Source: Gammaproteobacteria bacterium (lineage in GTDB: Bacteria > Pseudomonadota > Gammaproteobacteria > Arenicellales > Poriferihabitantaceae). Taken from it: DNA of 64,000 nt. The notes beneath the pieces were generated by a model. It was given only the letters and a program-made list of their open reading frames with translations, was not told the DNA's origin and made no database searches. The position numbers and the translations under genes are program-made. Below are positions 1 through 9,888 of this stretch, piece after piece. The stretch's first letter is position 1, and every line of letters starts with the position of its first letter. The stretch spans positions 1 to 64,000 of the forward strand of contig JAUILZ010000019.1 of the NCBI GenBank assembly GCA_030432755.1. Direction: 5' to 3'.

Positions 1-36
1 GATCGCTATTGTAACGATTTCACTGACCCCATCGAC

Positions 37-1077
37 ATGAACAGGATCAGGGCCGGCATTCTTGGTGGAACCGGCTATACCGGCGTCGAATTGTTGCGCC
101 TGCTGGTGCGTCATCCCGCGGTCGAACTGGCGGCGATCACGTCACGCGGCGAAGCCGGCCGGCCGGTGGCGGCGATGTTCCCCTCGCTGCGCGGACTTAC
201 CGGGCTCGCCTACAGTGACCCCGCGGACGGCGGCCTCACGGACTGCGACGTGGTGTTCTGCGCCACTCCCAACGGCGTCGCCATGCAGCATGCGGAAGAA
301 CTGCTGGAAGCCGGGGTCAAGGTGATCGACCTGTCGGCGGACTTCCGCCTCGCCGACGTCGGTGAATGGGAGACCTGGTACGGCATGACCCACCACTGCC
401 CCGATCTCGTGGCCGAGGCGGTCTACGGCCTGCCGGAAATCCACCGCGAGGCGATCCGGGGCGCGAGCCTGGTGGCGAATCCAGGCTGCTATCCCACCGC
501 GGTCCAGCTTGGCTTCCTGCCGTTACTGGAATCGGGCGTCGTGGAAGCCGGCGCGCTCATCGCCGATGCCAAGTCCGGTGTATCCGGCGCCGGCCGCTCG
601 TCCAAGGTGGATCACGCCTTCTGCGAGGCGGGGGATTCGTTCAAGGCCTACGGCGTGGCCGGCCACCGCCACCTGCCCGAGATCCGCCAGGGCCTCACCG
701 GCATGACGGACGACCCGGTGAACCTGGTGTTCACCCCGCACCTGCTGCCCATGATCCGCGGCATCCACGCGACCCTCTACGCACCGCTCAAGCCCGGCGC
801 CGACCCGGACCTCCAGGTGCTGTTCGAGGAACGCTTCGCCGATGAGCCCTTCGTCGATGTCATGCCCGCCGGCTCCCATCCCGACACCCGCAGCGTGCGC
901 GGCTCCAACATGTGCCGCATCGCCGTGCACCGGCCCCAGGGCGGCAACACCGCGGTCGTCCTCGCGGTGGAAGACAATCTCGTCAAGGGCGCGGCGGGTC
1001 AGGCGGTGCAGAACATGAACCTGATATTCGGCCTGGATGAGACCCTGGGTCTTGACCAGGTGGCGTTGGTGCCCTGA
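37..1077 (+). CDS. argC: N-acetyl-gamma-glutamyl-phosphate reductase
   Basis: Cytosolic NADPH-dependent enzyme that reduces N-acetylglutamyl phosphate to the semialdehyde in arginine synthesis. The 346-residue protein is normal for the family. It opens with a Rossmann motif ([17 protein letters not shown], residues 8-24). The catalytic cysteine is Cys151 in the motif NPGCYPT, and the semialdehyde-dehydrogenase dimerisation domain follows with the GHRHLPEI stretch. The start is an ATG, and only 36 bases of upstream sequence are visible, so any operon partner lies outside the window. The gene that follows is AT-rich and unrelated in composition. Confidence 0.97.
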   Translation: MNRIRAGILGGTGYTGVELLRLLVRHPAVELAAITSRGEAGRPVAAMFPSLRGLTGLAYSDPADGGLTDCDVVFCATPNGVAMQHAEELLEAGVKVIDLSADFRLADVGEWETWYGMTHHCPDLVAEAVYGLPEIHREAIRGASLVANPGCYPTAVQLGFLPLLESGVVEAGALIADAKSGVSGAGRSSKVDHAFCEAGDSFKAYGVAGHRHLPEIRQGLTGMTDDPVNLVFTPHLLPMIRGIHATLYAPLKPGADPDLQVLFEERFADEPFVDVMPAGSHPDTRSVRGSNMCRIAVHRPQGGNTAVVLAVEDNLVKGAAGQAVQNMNLIFGLDETLGLDQVALVP

Positions 1078-1098
1078 GCTAATCGTAGTTCACGCCAA

Positions 1099-1425
1099 GT
1101 GAAAAAATATTCGATGGAATACTGGCTGGCGCGCTATGGGTGCGCGATGGGCTCCAAGGAAAGAATCGATACTTATACAAGTAATCCAGTATGGACAAGA
1201 ACAAATATTGAGAGAGTTACTAGTGGTGAATTCCCACAAGGTATGACAGCTGCAAATATACTAGTAGCTTTTGTTTGCTTTGTGAGGGCTTACTATCCGG
1301 CTAAAGAGAAAGATGTTAAACCGTTGTTGTTTGAATACATTAGGTACAAGGCAGATCAAGGAGAGTCTCTGAAAAAGTCATATCAAGGCATCAGGAATTT
1401 GTATGTGCAAAGGACGGCAACATGA
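1099..1425 (+). CDS. AT-rich orphan ORF, hypothetical protein
   Basis: I do not recognise this 108-residue product. It starts at GTG 1099 (ATG 1114 and 1147 are alternatives) and begins MKKYSMEYWLARYGC. It is mostly soluble and rather basic, with a short hydrophobic stretch AANILVAFVCFVRAYY in the middle and no signal peptide. Base use is unlike its surroundings: two 60-base samples counted by hand gave about 37-40% G+C, against about 72% in a sample of argC. Codons such as ATA, AGA and CTA, rare elsewhere here, are used. It sits 21 bases after argC, and AT-rich sequence continues briefly after its stop. This suggests a recently gained small gene, though a chance ORF in foreign DNA is possible. 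Confidence 0.45.
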   Translation: MKKYSMEYWLARYGCAMGSKERIDTYTSNPVWTRTNIERVTSGEFPQGMTAANILVAFVCFVRAYYPAKEKDVKPLLFEYIRYKADQGESLKKSYQGIRNLYVQRTAT

Positions 1426-1531
1426 CATGCGCTTTGAATTGCATCCACCTAATTGATATGTTCAGAAACGGTTGCTCCCTTAGGGCCATATCTGCCTGGT
1501 CGAATCCACGCGTCTCGCACAGTTGGCCTGG

Positions 1532-1876
1532 ATGTTCCGAACATCGATGCTGGGCAAGCTAATCACCGTGGGACTGGTACTGCTCGCCCTTGGCGCGGGT
1601 TACTACCTGGGCATGCCGGATCCGGAGGCGAGCCTTCAGAACGCGGAAACCATGGCGGCGCTCGAGGAGGAGCGCGACCGGCTGGCAAAGCGTAATGAGG
1701 AGCTCGAGGAGACTCTTGGCCTGGTGAAGCGACAGATCCAGACCGATCGCATCGCTTACGACAACCTCCAGAAAACGGTGGCGCAGTCCGAGCGCGATCG
1801 CGAGCAACTGTTGCAGCGTTTGAACGCGCAGCGCGAGCTACTCGATCGCCTCAAACAACAGATCGAAAACCAGTAA
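1532..1876 (+). CDS. Short inner-membrane coiled-coil protein, DUF6776-like
   Basis: About 114 residues from ATG 1532; TTG 1523 and ATG 1547 are also possible. One N-terminal membrane segment (KLITVGLVLLALGAGYYLG) is followed by a long charged heptad-rich coiled coil to the C-terminus. The central sequence VKRQIQTDRIAYDNLQ resembles what I recall of the DUF6776 family, small proteins that often lie near argC, erpA and bactofilin in gammaproteobacteria. It looks shorter than usual. The next gene begins 7 bases after its stop, so they are probably cotranscribed. The function is unknown; the family link is an inference. Confidence 0.6.
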   Translation: MFRTSMLGKLITVGLVLLALGAGYYLGMPDPEASLQNAETMAALEEERDRLAKRNEELEETLGLVKRQIQTDRIAYDNLQKTVAQSERDREQLLQRLNAQRELLDRLKQQIENQ

Positions 1877-1883
1877 CCCTTGG

Positions 1884-3056
1884 ATGATTGATATCGACCG
1901 CGTACGGGCGGACACGCCCGCGGTGCGGGATCTCGTGCACTTCAACAATGCCGGCGCATCGTTGATGGCGAAACCGGCATTTGATTCGATGCTCGACTAT
2001 CTCCGTCTCGAGCAGTCGATTGGCGGCTACGAGGCGGCGCGCGAGAGGGCTGCCGACACCGCGCGATTCTATGCCGAGGCAGCAAGGATGCTGAATTGCG
2101 AGGCATCCGAGATCGCCTTCATGGAAAGCGATACCCGTGCCTGGCTGGGGCTGTTTTTTTCCCTGCCGATGGCGCCTGGTAGCCGAATCGTAACCACCCG
2201 CCTGGACTATGGCAGTCATTTCGTTTCCTTTGCCCAGCGTCGTCGCGAGGGCGTGGAAACCGTGGTGGTGGATCGCGACGAAAACGGCGATATCGACCTG
2301 GAATCGATGCGGCGCGCGCTGGCGGACGGGGCGGCGCTGCTGGCGATGAGCCATATCCCAACGGGAGGCGGCGTCGTCTGCGACGCGGGGGCGGCAGGTC
2401 GGCTGGCGCGCGACGCCGGGGTGCCATTTATCCTCGACGCCTGCCAGTCCTGCGGCCAGGTGCCGGTGGACGTGCGCGCGATCGGCTGCACCGCGCTCAC
2501 CGCCACCGGGCGCAAGTACCTGCGCGGGCCGCGTGGCAGCGGGCTCCTGTATGTCGAGTCTTCATTTCTCGAGAAGCTGGAGCCCGCCCAGCTCGACCAG
2601 CATGGCGCCGAGCTATTGGACGCGGAGCATTTCCGCCTGCAGCCGGGGGCACGACGGTTCGAAAACTTCGAGGTGAGTTATGCCGGGCGCGTCGGCCTGG
2701 GCGCCGCCATGGGTTACGCCAACGATCTCGGGATGGCCGACGTCGGTGAACGTGTCGTCGCGCTGGGCGCGTATTGCCGGGAGGCGCTGGCGGCCGTACC
2801 GGGCGTCGAGATCACGGACCAGGGTCGCAACCTCTGTGGCATCGTCACCTTCGCCATGAAGAAACACGCGCCCGACGAGCTCCAGCGTTATCTCGCGGAA
2901 CACCGGGTCAACATCTCGGTATCGACCACTGACGGGGGGAGCCTGGTGGACTTCCGCGCGCGGGGCATCGACAGCCTCGCGCGCACCTCGGTGCACTACT
3001 TCAATACCGAGGCGGAGATCGACCACATGGCAGCGTTGCTGGCTGAACTAGGCTAG
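1884..3056 (+). CDS. Class V PLP-dependent aminotransferase / cysteine desulfurase-like protein
   Basis: A 390-residue fold-type I PLP enzyme. The N-terminal HFNNAGASL motif, the cofactor-binding aspartate in [11 protein letters not shown] and the Schiff-base lysine Lys211 in [15 protein letters not shown] are all present. The order and spacing match the class V family (cysteine desulfurases, kynureninase, isopenicillin epimerase). No SufS- or IscS-type active-site cysteine loop is apparent, and no iron-sulfur cluster genes are near, so a desulfurase role is not supported. The substrate cannot be told from sequence. Its stop overlaps the stop of the convergent ttcA by three bases. Confidence 0.85.
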   Translation: MIDIDRVRADTPAVRDLVHFNNAGASLMAKPAFDSMLDYLRLEQSIGGYEAARERAADTARFYAEAARMLNCEASEIAFMESDTRAWLGLFFSLPMAPGSRIVTTRLDYGSHFVSFAQRRREGVETVVVDRDENGDIDLESMRRALADGAALLAMSHIPTGGGVVCDAGAAGRLARDAGVPFILDACQSCGQVPVDVRAIGCTALTATGRKYLRGPRGSGLLYVESSFLEKLEPAQLDQHGAELLDAEHFRLQPGARRFENFEVSYAGRVGLGAAMGYANDLGMADVGERVVALGAYCREALAAVPGVEITDQGRNLCGIVTFAMKKHAPDELQRYLAEHRVNISVSTTDGGSLVDFRARGIDSLARTSVHYFNTEAEIDHMAALLAELG

Positions 3057-4030
3057 CTGCCTTTCCTGGCGCGCGGATCCGCGTGCACCCAGGTGCCCCG
3101 GATAGTGTCCGCCTCGGCGTTTTCCGGGCGGCGCAGCTCGAAGCGCTCGAAGTCGAACAGGGTGCTGTCGCCGAGCTGGGAGGGCGCGATGTTGGTGAAC
3201 GCGCGGAAGATGTTCTCCACCCGCCCGGGGTGACGCCGCCATTCTTTCAACATTGCCTTGATCTGCTTGCGCTGCAGGTGTTCCTGGGAGCCGCACAGGG
3301 TGCAGGGGATGATGGGAAACTCGCGTACCGCGGCGTAGTCGGCGATGTCCTCCTCGCTGCAGTAGGCGAGGGGACGAATCACCAAGTTTTTGCCGTCGTC
3401 ACTTTGCAGTTTCGGCGGCATGGCAGCGAGCCGGCCGCCGTGGAACAGGTTGAGGAAAAGCGTCTCGATGATGTCGTCGCGGTGATGGCCGAGGGCGATC
3501 TTCGTGAAGCCGTGCCGCTCGGCGTAACCGTACAGGTTGCCGCGCCTGAGACGCGAACACAGCCCGCACATCGTGTTCCCCTCCGGGATCACGCGCTTGA
3601 CCACGCTGTAGGTGTCGCGCTCGATCACGTCGAAGGGTATCCCCAGGCCGCGCAGGTATTCGGGTAGTACATGTTCCGGGAAGCCGGGCTGTTTCTGGTC
3701 CATGTTTACCGCCACCAGTTCGAAGCGCACCGGCGCCTTCTTCTGCAGCGCAAGCAGCATGTCCAGCAGGGTGTAGGAATCCTTGCCGCCGGACAGGCAG
3801 ACCATCACCCGGTCGCCCTCACCGATCATGTGATAATCTTCGATCGCACGGCCGACATTGCGCCGCAGGCGCTTGCACAGCTTGTCGAAATTGCGTTTGC
3901 GCGCGGCGCCTCCCGGCGCTTTGGCAGGAAGGGATTCCCCGACGATGGATGTCGCGACCGGATCGCGTGGCGGCTGGACGCTGACCGCGATGCCGCCGGC
4001 CGGTCGGGCCGCGGATTTGTGGTTGTTCAT
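3053..4030 (-). CDS. ttcA: tRNA 2-thiocytidine biosynthesis protein TtcA
   Basis: ATP-dependent thiolase that converts C32 of some tRNAs to 2-thiocytidine, using an iron-sulfur cluster. The PP-loop [10 protein letters not shown] is clear in the first third, and the two cysteine pairs typical of TtcA follow ([10 protein letters not shown] and PCTLCGSQ). It has 325 residues, slightly long because of a low-complexity N-terminal extension of about 35 residues before the conserved core ([16 protein letters not shown]). It is transcribed towards the aminotransferase and divergently from the AsmA-type gene, with a 44-base divergent gap. Confidence 0.95.
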   Translation of the reverse strand: MNNHKSAARPAGGIAVSVQPPRDPVATSIVGESLPAKAPGGAARKRNFDKLCKRLRRNVGRAIEDYHMIGEGDRVMVCLSGGKDSYTLLDMLLALQKKAPVRFELVAVNMDQKQPGFPEHVLPEYLRGLGIPFDVIERDTYSVVKRVIPEGNTMCGLCSRLRRGNLYGYAERHGFTKIALGHHRDDIIETLFLNLFHGGRLAAMPPKLQSDDGKNLVIRPLAYCSEEDIADYAAVREFPIIPCTLCGSQEHLQRKQIKAMLKEWRRHPGRVENIFRAFTNIAPSQLGDSTLFDFERFELRRPENAEADTIRGTWVHADPRARKGS

Positions 4031-4074
4031 TTCCCGATTTTATCGCAGAACAAAACCGGTATTCGGCGCACAGG

Positions 4075-7000
4075 ATGGTGAAGTCAGTTCTCAGGTGGCT
4101 GTTCCGGCTGCTGATCACCGCCATGCTCATCGCCATTATCGTGCCGCTGGGCGCGTCCCTGCTGCTCGACCAGGAAGAGATCAAGACGGGACTCAACCAG
4201 TGGATGCAGGATCAGGGCGGACGCCCCCTGATCATCGACGGGCGGGTCGGATTTCGCCCCGGCCTCGCGCTGGTGTTGTTCGCCGAGGACGTGCGCATGG
4301 AAAATGTGTCCTGGGGATCGCGTCCAGACGCACTGAATGCCACGCGGGTGGAGGCACGTATTTCCCTGCCCCGGTTGCTCCAGGGCCGCGTGGTCGTCGA
4401 GCAGGTGGAGATCTCCGGCGCCACGGTCTGGGTGGAGAGGTCGCCCACGGGACTGCTCAATTTTGGCCGTCCACCCGAGCGCCGCGATGAACCGCTGAAT
4501 CCGATCCCGTTACCGTCCTGGCTTGGCATCGAACGCCTCCAGCTCGAGAACGCGCAGGTTATCTGTGACCTGCGATCGCGCACCTGGGACATTCGCATCG
4601 ATAGCGGGGAGTTGATCGTGCCCGCGCGTGACGAGCCGGCGGAGCTGTCCCTGGAGGGCAGCGTCGAGTCAGTCGGCATAACCGCAACGGGTACGCTGGG
4701 TACCCTGGAAAACTGGTTCGCGCGTGCGGACTCCGCCGCCGAACTCATGATCACCCTGGCGGATCGCAATCCCTTCACCGCCACGGGGCGGGTGGGGGAC
4801 GTGCTCGGCTGGCGCGATCTCGATATCAGTCTCGCCGGCCAGATTGATTCGGTGCGGGATCTTACCCGCTGGTTCCGGTCGAGGCCCATCGACCTGCGGC
4901 GGATGGACCTCTCGGCGCGCCTGCGACAGCCGGGAACCGTCTCCAGCATGGCCCTCGAAGAAATCTCTGGCACGTTGACCTGGTTTGATGTGCCCCTGCG
5001 CGCGACAGGCCGGGTCGGCACCCTGTCCAGGCTGGAGGATATCGACATCGACCTTGCAGCCCACGACGACTGGGACATGCGCGGACTGCCGTTGAAATCG
5101 CCGCCCGATCTGACCGCGCGATTCGATGGCGAGGGGAACCTGTCGGGTAGCTCGAAGGATCTCGCGCTCACGGTGCATTCGCTCGCCGTCTCCGCCCCCG
5201 GCATGCTGCTCAGCGGGGCGGGCAGGGTGGAAAGCCTGGGGGGTGACTGGGGCACGCCGCTGCCGCTGGCATTGCAACTCGACGAGGTGAGCGACCTGGG
5301 TGAGAGGATCGGCCGCAAGTGGCCGATACTTGGCGGGCTTCAGGCCGCTTCGAACCTGATCCGCAAGGACGGGGCATTCGACCTCGACGACATCGAACTC
5401 CGGGGCGATGGTTCACTGGTGGATCTCACCGGCCAGGGCGCGATCCGGGGCCTTGGCCAGACGCCGGTGGGCGAGGTGTTGATCGAGGGCCGGTTACTGA
5501 AAGCGTTCCTCGAACGCAACGCCTATGCGTTACCACTCCTGCCCGAAGCGGTCGACGTGGAGGCTACCTGGCAACTGGAAGGCGCACACGCCGCGCTGTT
5601 CATATCCGCTCTGGATTTCGAAATTCCCGGTGGGCGGATCTCCGCTTCCGGCGATATCCCGGATCTCGCCGTGCCGGGTTCCCATGCACTGCAATTCACC
5701 GGGTCCGTGGCCGAGCCCGTGGTGCTGGCGAGCGCGCTTTCGCAGCGTTGGCCGTCATTGCCTCCGTTACAGGCCACGGGTGTCCTCGAGGGCATGGAGG
5801 ACGGTACGCGTCACCTGCGGAATCTCTCGGTGACCGGGGAGCGTGGCGCGGAATCCATCACTGCCAGCGGGACGGTAGAGCGTCTGGGCGCGGATGCTAC
5901 GGTCGAACTGGATGTCAGTACCCGGCTCGATCCCGCATCGCTCGACATCTGGCTGGACGGCATGGACTGGTTTGCAACGCTGGAGCCTGACCTCGAGGTG
6001 GTAACGGCGAGCTTTCGCCTGACGGGTGGGCCCAATGCGGGATATGCGGTCAGCGATATCGCCGCGCGTTCTCGCCTGGCGGGCGCCGGACTGGAACTCG
6101 GGGGCGCTTTCACCGCGTTCCAACCCCTGGCGGGAGGCCTCGACATCCGCCTCGATGGCCGCTTCACGCACCAGCCGGGAATCGCGGAGAAATATGGAAT
6201 GCCGCCCCTGGCGAGCGCGAAGCTGGCATTCCATGTTCCGTTTCCGCACCCCGGAGGCGGTCTGGACAAGCTCGACGCGACCCTGGCGCTGGCGGGTGGG
6301 AACCTGTCTGTCGCGGGGGACGTGGCGACCTTGCAGCCACTCCGCGCCGAGGGACTCGAGCTGAGTATTCAGCACCCGGACCTGGCCGCGCTGCTACCCG
6401 GGAAGACACGGCTACTGCCCGAGCAGGCGTTGTTCGTCAACACGAAGCTCACCATTGCTGACGGAGAGCTCGGTTTCGATGGCAGTGGCCGGATCGGCCA
6501 TGACTCGGTGCGCGGCACGGTGACCTGGGATCTGGCGCAAGCGGGCGGCAGGCATCGATTTGTCGCCGACCTGCATACCGACCGTCTCGACTTGCGCACG
6601 CTGATTCCCCCGGCGGAGAAAACCGGGCGCTTTTTTTCCGCGGACCCGCTCGTTCCCGGCTGGATGCGGGCAGTGGACGGCGATATCCGCTTGCGCGTCA
6701 ATCGATTCCATAGCCATCCCGTGGTTCTGAACAATCTCGACCTGCACGCGGTGATGGACGCGGAGCGGGTATTGATGGTGACAAACGCCGGCGCCCGCGC
6801 GGGCTCCCTGGACATGACACTGGAGCGCGCTGCCGATGGTGCAACGTCGCTGGCGTTGCAAGTCGACAGGGTGCCGGTGGAATCCCTGCGGATGTTTTCC
6901 CAGGATGGCCGCATGCGCGGTGGCATCGTCGATGCCGATATCGGTATCAGCGGTAGCGAGGACAATCTCGCATCGCTGATGGCGAGCGGCAAGGGCTATA

Positions 7001-7542
7001 TCCGGTTCGAGATGCTCGCCGCGAAAATCTTCGACAAGGCGCTGCAAAACGTCGGTGGCGATCTTGTGACCAACGTGATTACCGCGGTGAATCCGTTCGA
7101 GGAGAACAAGGAGTACGTCGAGATGGAATGCGGCGCCATGTATCTCGACATCGCCGACGGGCTGGCCACCACCCGCAACGGTATCGCCATCAAGACGGAT
7201 CACGTTACGGTGCTTGGTGGTGGCGAGATCACTTTTCCCGACGAGTCACTCAAGATCGTGCTCGCGCCCAAGGCGCGCAAGGGGCTTGGTATCAGCGCGA
7301 CTTCCGTCGCCAAGATGATCCGCCTCGGCGGCACTCTCGGGGAACCCAGGGTGGAAGCGGACAGCCGCGGTATTCTGAAGTCCGGGGTAGCGCTGGGCGC
7401 GGCGATTCTTTCCGGTGGCGCTTCGTTGGTGGCCATGGGGCTGATCGACAGGTTGCACGCCAATACGGATGTCTGCGCCATCGCGAGTGGCGAGATCCAG
7501 CTGGACGACTCTGCCGCGTTCAGCGGCGAGAAGTCGCGTTAG
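4075..7542 (+). CDS. Large AsmA family protein
   Basis: A 1155-residue inner-membrane-anchored protein of the AsmA type, a group linked in established work to phospholipid transport between membranes and to outer-membrane assembly. There is one N-terminal membrane helix (residues about 8-31), then the AsmA N-terminal domain (DGRVGFRPGLALVLFAEDVRMEN), a very long beta-rich repetitive middle expected to form a periplasmic groove, and the AsmA C-terminal region with a hydrophobic tail (SGVALGAAILSGGASLVAMG). It is followed after 2 bases by the DUF938 gene. The exact member (AsmA, YhjG, YdbH or TamB-like) is not assigned, though length and N-terminus fit AsmA/YhjG best. Confidence 0.88.
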   Translation: MVKSVLRWLFRLLITAMLIAIIVPLGASLLLDQEEIKTGLNQWMQDQGGRPLIIDGRVGFRPGLALVLFAEDVRMENVSWGSRPDALNATRVEARISLPRLLQGRVVVEQVEISGATVWVERSPTGLLNFGRPPERRDEPLNPIPLPSWLGIERLQLENAQVICDLRSRTWDIRIDSGELIVPARDEPAELSLEGSVESVGITATGTLGTLENWFARADSAAELMITLADRNPFTATGRVGDVLGWRDLDISLAGQIDSVRDLTRWFRSRPIDLRRMDLSARLRQPGTVSSMALEEISGTLTWFDVPLRATGRVGTLSRLEDIDIDLAAHDDWDMRGLPLKSPPDLTARFDGEGNLSGSSKDLALTVHSLAVSAPGMLLSGAGRVESLGGDWGTPLPLALQLDEVSDLGERIGRKWPILGGLQAASNLIRKDGAFDLDDIELRGDGSLVDLTGQGAIRGLGQTPVGEVLIEGRLLKAFLERNAYALPLLPEAVDVEATWQLEGAHAALFISALDFEIPGGRISASGDIPDLAVPGSHALQFTGSVAEPVVLASALSQRWPSLPPLQATGVLEGMEDGTRHLRNLSVTGERGAESITASGTVERLGADATVELDVSTRLDPASLDIWLDGMDWFATLEPDLEVVTASFRLTGGPNAGYAVSDIAARSRLAGAGLELGGAFTAFQPLAGGLDIRLDGRFTHQPGIAEKYGMPPLASAKLAFHVPFPHPGGGLDKLDATLALAGGNLSVAGDVATLQPLRAEGLELSIQHPDLAALLPGKTRLLPEQALFVNTKLTIADGELGFDGSGRIGHDSVRGTVTWDLAQAGGRHRFVADLHTDRLDLRTLIPPAEKTGRFFSADPLVPGWMRAVDGDIRLRVNRFHSHPVVLNNLDLHAVMDAERVLMVTNAGARAGSLDMTLERAADGATSLALQVDRVPVESLRMFSQDGRMRGGIVDADIGISGSEDNLASLMASGKGYIRFEMLAAKIFDKALQNVGGDLVTNVITAVNPFEENKEYVEMECGAMYLDIADGLATTRNGIAIKTDHVTVLGGGEITFPDESLKIVLAPKARKGLGISATSVAKMIRLGGTLGEPRVEADSRGILKSGVALGAAILSGGASLVAMGLIDRLHANTDVCAIASGEIQLDDSAAFSGEKSR

Positions 7543-7544
7543 TC

Positions 7545-8168
7545 ATGCAGGTATTGCCATACAGCGCCGCGGCGGAGAACAACAAGGCGCCCATCCTCGC
7601 CGCCATCCGCGATCGCATCGCGCCAGGCCACGTGGTGCTGGAGATCGGTTCGGGCAGCGGCCAGCATGCAGTGCATTTCGCGTCCGCAATGCCCTCGGTG
7701 ACATGGATTCCGAGCGAGCAGCCATCGGCGATGGCGGGACTGCGCGCACGGCTGAACCAGGCGGGGCTTTCCAATGTCGCGGAGCCACTGGTAATCGATG
7801 TCCTGCAGTTTCCCGCGCTGCCGTCGACGGTGGACGACGTGTTCTCCGCCAACACCGCGCATATCATGTCCTGGGAAGGAGTCGCGTCGATGTTTGCCGC
7901 TGTGGCGGCTATCCTGGAGAGCGGTATTTTTGCGCTTTACGGACCGTTTCACCGCGACGGCGTTCCCACCAGCCCCGGCAACGCGGAATTCGACCATTCG
8001 CTGCGTTCGCGCGACCCGGCGATGGGCATCCGCGATGACCGTGACCTGGCGGCTTTGGCGTCCGGGTGCGGCCTGGCGCTGGTGGAAGATATCGCCATGC
8101 CCGCCAACAACCGGCTGTTGATCTGGCGGCAGGCAGCGGCTCACCGAGACGGTGCAAGCGTGGCGTAA
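7545..8168 (+). CDS. DUF938 SAM-dependent methyltransferase-like protein
   Basis: A 207-residue protein starting at ATG 7545, two bases after the AsmA stop, so translation is probably coupled. The SAM-binding glycine motif is VLEIGSGSGQHAVHFA near residue 31, and the conserved N-terminus PYSAAAENNKAPIL is typical of DUF938, as is FALYGPFHRDGVPTSPGNAEFD. Members have a class I methyltransferase fold; the substrate is unknown. The reading frame remains open upstream inside the AsmA gene, but similarity begins only at this ATG. Confidence 0.9.
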   Translation: MQVLPYSAAAENNKAPILAAIRDRIAPGHVVLEIGSGSGQHAVHFASAMPSVTWIPSEQPSAMAGLRARLNQAGLSNVAEPLVIDVLQFPALPSTVDDVFSANTAHIMSWEGVASMFAAVAAILESGIFALYGPFHRDGVPTSPGNAEFDHSLRSRDPAMGIRDDRDLAALASGCGLALVEDIAMPANNRLLIWRQAAAHRDGASVA

Positions 8169-8191
8169 CCCCCATCGACAATGAACCAGAA

Positions 8192-8207
8192 TGCACTATA
8201 ATAGTGC
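8192..8207. promoter_or_regulatory. NtrC-type enhancer site, distal
   Basis: The palindrome TGCACTATAATAGTGC agrees with the NtrC consensus half-sites TGCAC and GTGCA. It lies about 110 bases upstream of the sigma-54 element and 31 bases upstream of a second, weaker copy. Both being on the same helix face and upstream of glnA supports an enhancer role. The sequence match is direct; binding is inferred. Confidence 0.75.
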
Positions 8208-8222
8208 GATTAGCCCCCATAT

Positions 8223-8239
8223 TGCACTAAAATAGATCA
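8223..8239. promoter_or_regulatory. NtrC-type enhancer site, proximal and weaker
   Basis: The left half TTGCACTA matches the NtrC half-site; the right half is degenerate (AATAGATCA). It is spaced about three helical turns from the distal site, as in the paired glnA enhancer of enteric bacteria. Confidence 0.6.
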
Positions 8240-8303
8240 TTCTGGTTTGGGGCCGACATAGAGTCATGGCCCTAAGTTTATGAAATCATGTCGAAAAATA
8301 CCT

Positions 8304-8319
8304 TGGCATGACATTTGCT
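8304..8319 (+). promoter_or_regulatory. Sigma-54 promoter of glnA
   Basis: TGGCAT, five bases, then TTGCT gives the -24 GG and -12 GC dinucleotides at exactly the required spacing. The start of transcription would be near 8330, leaving a 5' leader of roughly 65 bases. The leader carries the Shine-Dalgarno sequence AGAGG at 8381-8385 before the glnA ATG. Confidence 0.85.
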
Positions 8320-8395
8320 ACCCACAGGGCGGACCGGCATGGCCGGCGCGACTCATTTTATTCACACAACCCAGTCCATCAGAGGTTAAAACAGA

Positions 8396-9802
8396 ATGTC
8401 TTCAGAAGTGATGAAACTATTACAGGACAGCGAAGCGAAGTTCGTTGACCTTCGCTTTACCGACACCAAGGGGAAAGAGCAGCATGTCACCATCCCCACA
8501 TCCGTAGTGGACGCGGACCTCTTCGAGGACGGCAAGATGTTCGATGGTTCTTCCATTTCCGGCTGGAAGGGCATCAACGAATCCGACATGATCCTGATGC
8601 CGGACGCGGCAACCGCGGTGGTCGATCCGTTTTCCGAGATCACCACGGTCAACATCCGTTGCGACGTCATCGAACCGGCCGACATGCAGGGCTATGACCG
8701 CGACCCGCGCTCCATCGCCAAGCGCGCCGAGGCCTACCTCGCTTCGACCGGCATCGGCGATACCGCTTACTTTGGCCCGGAAAACGAATTCTTCCTCTTC
8801 GACAGCGTGCACTGGGGTTCCGAGATGGGCAAGGTGTTCTACGAGGTCGATTCCTCCGAGGCCGCCTGGAACTCCGCCAAGGAATACGAAGATGGCAACA
8901 TCGGTCACCGTCCGGGCATCAAGGGCGGCTACTTCCCGGTTTCGCCGGTGGACAGCCAGGGAGATGTCCGCTCCGCGATGTGTCTCACCATGGAGGCCAT
9001 GGGCCTGCCGGTGGAAGTGCATCACCACGAGGTCGGCACCGCGGGTCAGGGCGAAATCGGCGTCAAGTTCAATACCCTTGTGAAGAAAGCCGATGAGGTC
9101 CAGCTCTACAAGTACGTTGTGCACAACGTGGCCCATGCGCACGGCTTGACGGCCACCTTTATGCCCAAGCCCCTGGTCGGCGACAACGGCAGCGGCATGC
9201 ACGTGCACCAGTCGATTTCCAAGGGCGGCGAGAACCTGTTCGCGGGTGACCAGTACGGCGGCCTGAGCGAGACCGCACTGTACTACATCGGCGGCATTTT
9301 CAAGCACGCACGCGCGATCAATGCCTTCACCAATGCCAGCACCAACAGCTACAAGCGCCTGGTGCCCGGCTTCGAGGCGCCGGTGCTGCTCGCATACTCC
9401 GCGCGCAACCGTTCCGCGTCCTGCCGCGTGCCCTACGTCTCCAACCCCAAGGGACGCCGCATCGAGATCCGCTTCCCCGACTCCACCGCCAACCCGTACC
9501 TCGCGTTCACCGCGATGCTGATGGCGGGACTCGACGGGATCCAGAACAAGATTCATCCCGGCGATCCCGGCGACAAGGACCTCTACGACCTGCCGCCCGA
9601 GGAGGAGAAACTGATCCCCACCGTGGCGCACAGCTTCGACGTGGCCCTTGCGGCGCTGGATAGTGACCGTGACTTCCTGCTGGCGGGCGGGGTGATGAGC
9701 AACGCAACAATCGACGCGTACATCGCCCTCAAGATGGAGGAAGTGACCCGTTTGCGCATGTCCACCCATCCGGTGGAATTCGACATGTACTACAGCGTGT
9801 AA
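8396..9802 (+). CDS. glnA: Glutamine synthetase, type I
   Basis: Makes glutamine from glutamate and ammonia with ATP, and is the main ammonia assimilation enzyme. Its 468 residues are full length for the dodecameric GSI-beta type. Visible motifs are FDGSSISGW, the metal-site stretch [16 protein letters not shown] and the ATP region [11 protein letters not shown]. Tyr397 in [10 protein letters not shown] sits at the same number as the adenylylation tyrosine of the E. coli enzyme, so covalent control by GlnE is expected. It is preceded by a sigma-54 promoter with NtrC sites and followed by a strong terminator and then ntrBC. Confidence 0.98.
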   Translation: MSSEVMKLLQDSEAKFVDLRFTDTKGKEQHVTIPTSVVDADLFEDGKMFDGSSISGWKGINESDMILMPDAATAVVDPFSEITTVNIRCDVIEPADMQGYDRDPRSIAKRAEAYLASTGIGDTAYFGPENEFFLFDSVHWGSEMGKVFYEVDSSEAAWNSAKEYEDGNIGHRPGIKGGYFPVSPVDSQGDVRSAMCLTMEAMGLPVEVHHHEVGTAGQGEIGVKFNTLVKKADEVQLYKYVVHNVAHAHGLTATFMPKPLVGDNGSGMHVHQSISKGGENLFAGDQYGGLSETALYYIGGIFKHARAINAFTNASTNSYKRLVPGFEAPVLLAYSARNRSASCRVPYVSNPKGRRIEIRFPDSTANPYLAFTAMLMAGLDGIQNKIHPGDPGDKDLYDLPPEEEKLIPTVAHSFDVALAALDSDRDFLLAGGVMSNATIDAYIALKMEEVTRLRMSTHPVEFDMYYSV

Positions 9803-9814
9803 TGCATGGGAGAA

Positions 9815-9842
9815 ACGCCCCCGACAGCGGGGGCGTTTTTTT
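9815..9842 (+). terminator. Rho-independent terminator after glnA
   Basis: An 8-base stem ACGCCCCC / GGGGGCGT with loop GACAGC is followed by a run of seven T. It starts 12 bases after the glnA stop and separates glnA from ntrBC, so the regulators need either read-through or their own promoter. Confidence 0.93.
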
Positions 9843-9850
9843 ACCCCTAA

Positions 9851-9869
9851 TTGCACCAACATGGTGCAA
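9851..9869. promoter_or_regulatory. NtrC operator before ntrB
   Basis: A perfect palindrome TTGCACCA-ACA-TGGTGCAA, the best NtrC consensus match in the window. It lies 19 bases before the ntrB ATG. In enteric bacteria a site in this place represses the glnL promoter, so autoregulation of ntrBC is inferred. Confidence 0.85.
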
Positions 9870-9888
9870 ACCGGCCCGTCTCACCCCG

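Noticed and set aside
1884-3056. Cysteine desulfurase IscS or SufS
   Set aside because: The conserved active-site cysteine loop is not evident and no iron-sulfur cluster assembly genes are near; a general class V call is safer.
4075-7542. Possible TamB identity of the giant AsmA-type protein
   Set aside because: There is no TamB C-terminal signature and no tamA beside it; AsmA N- and C-terminal domains fit better.
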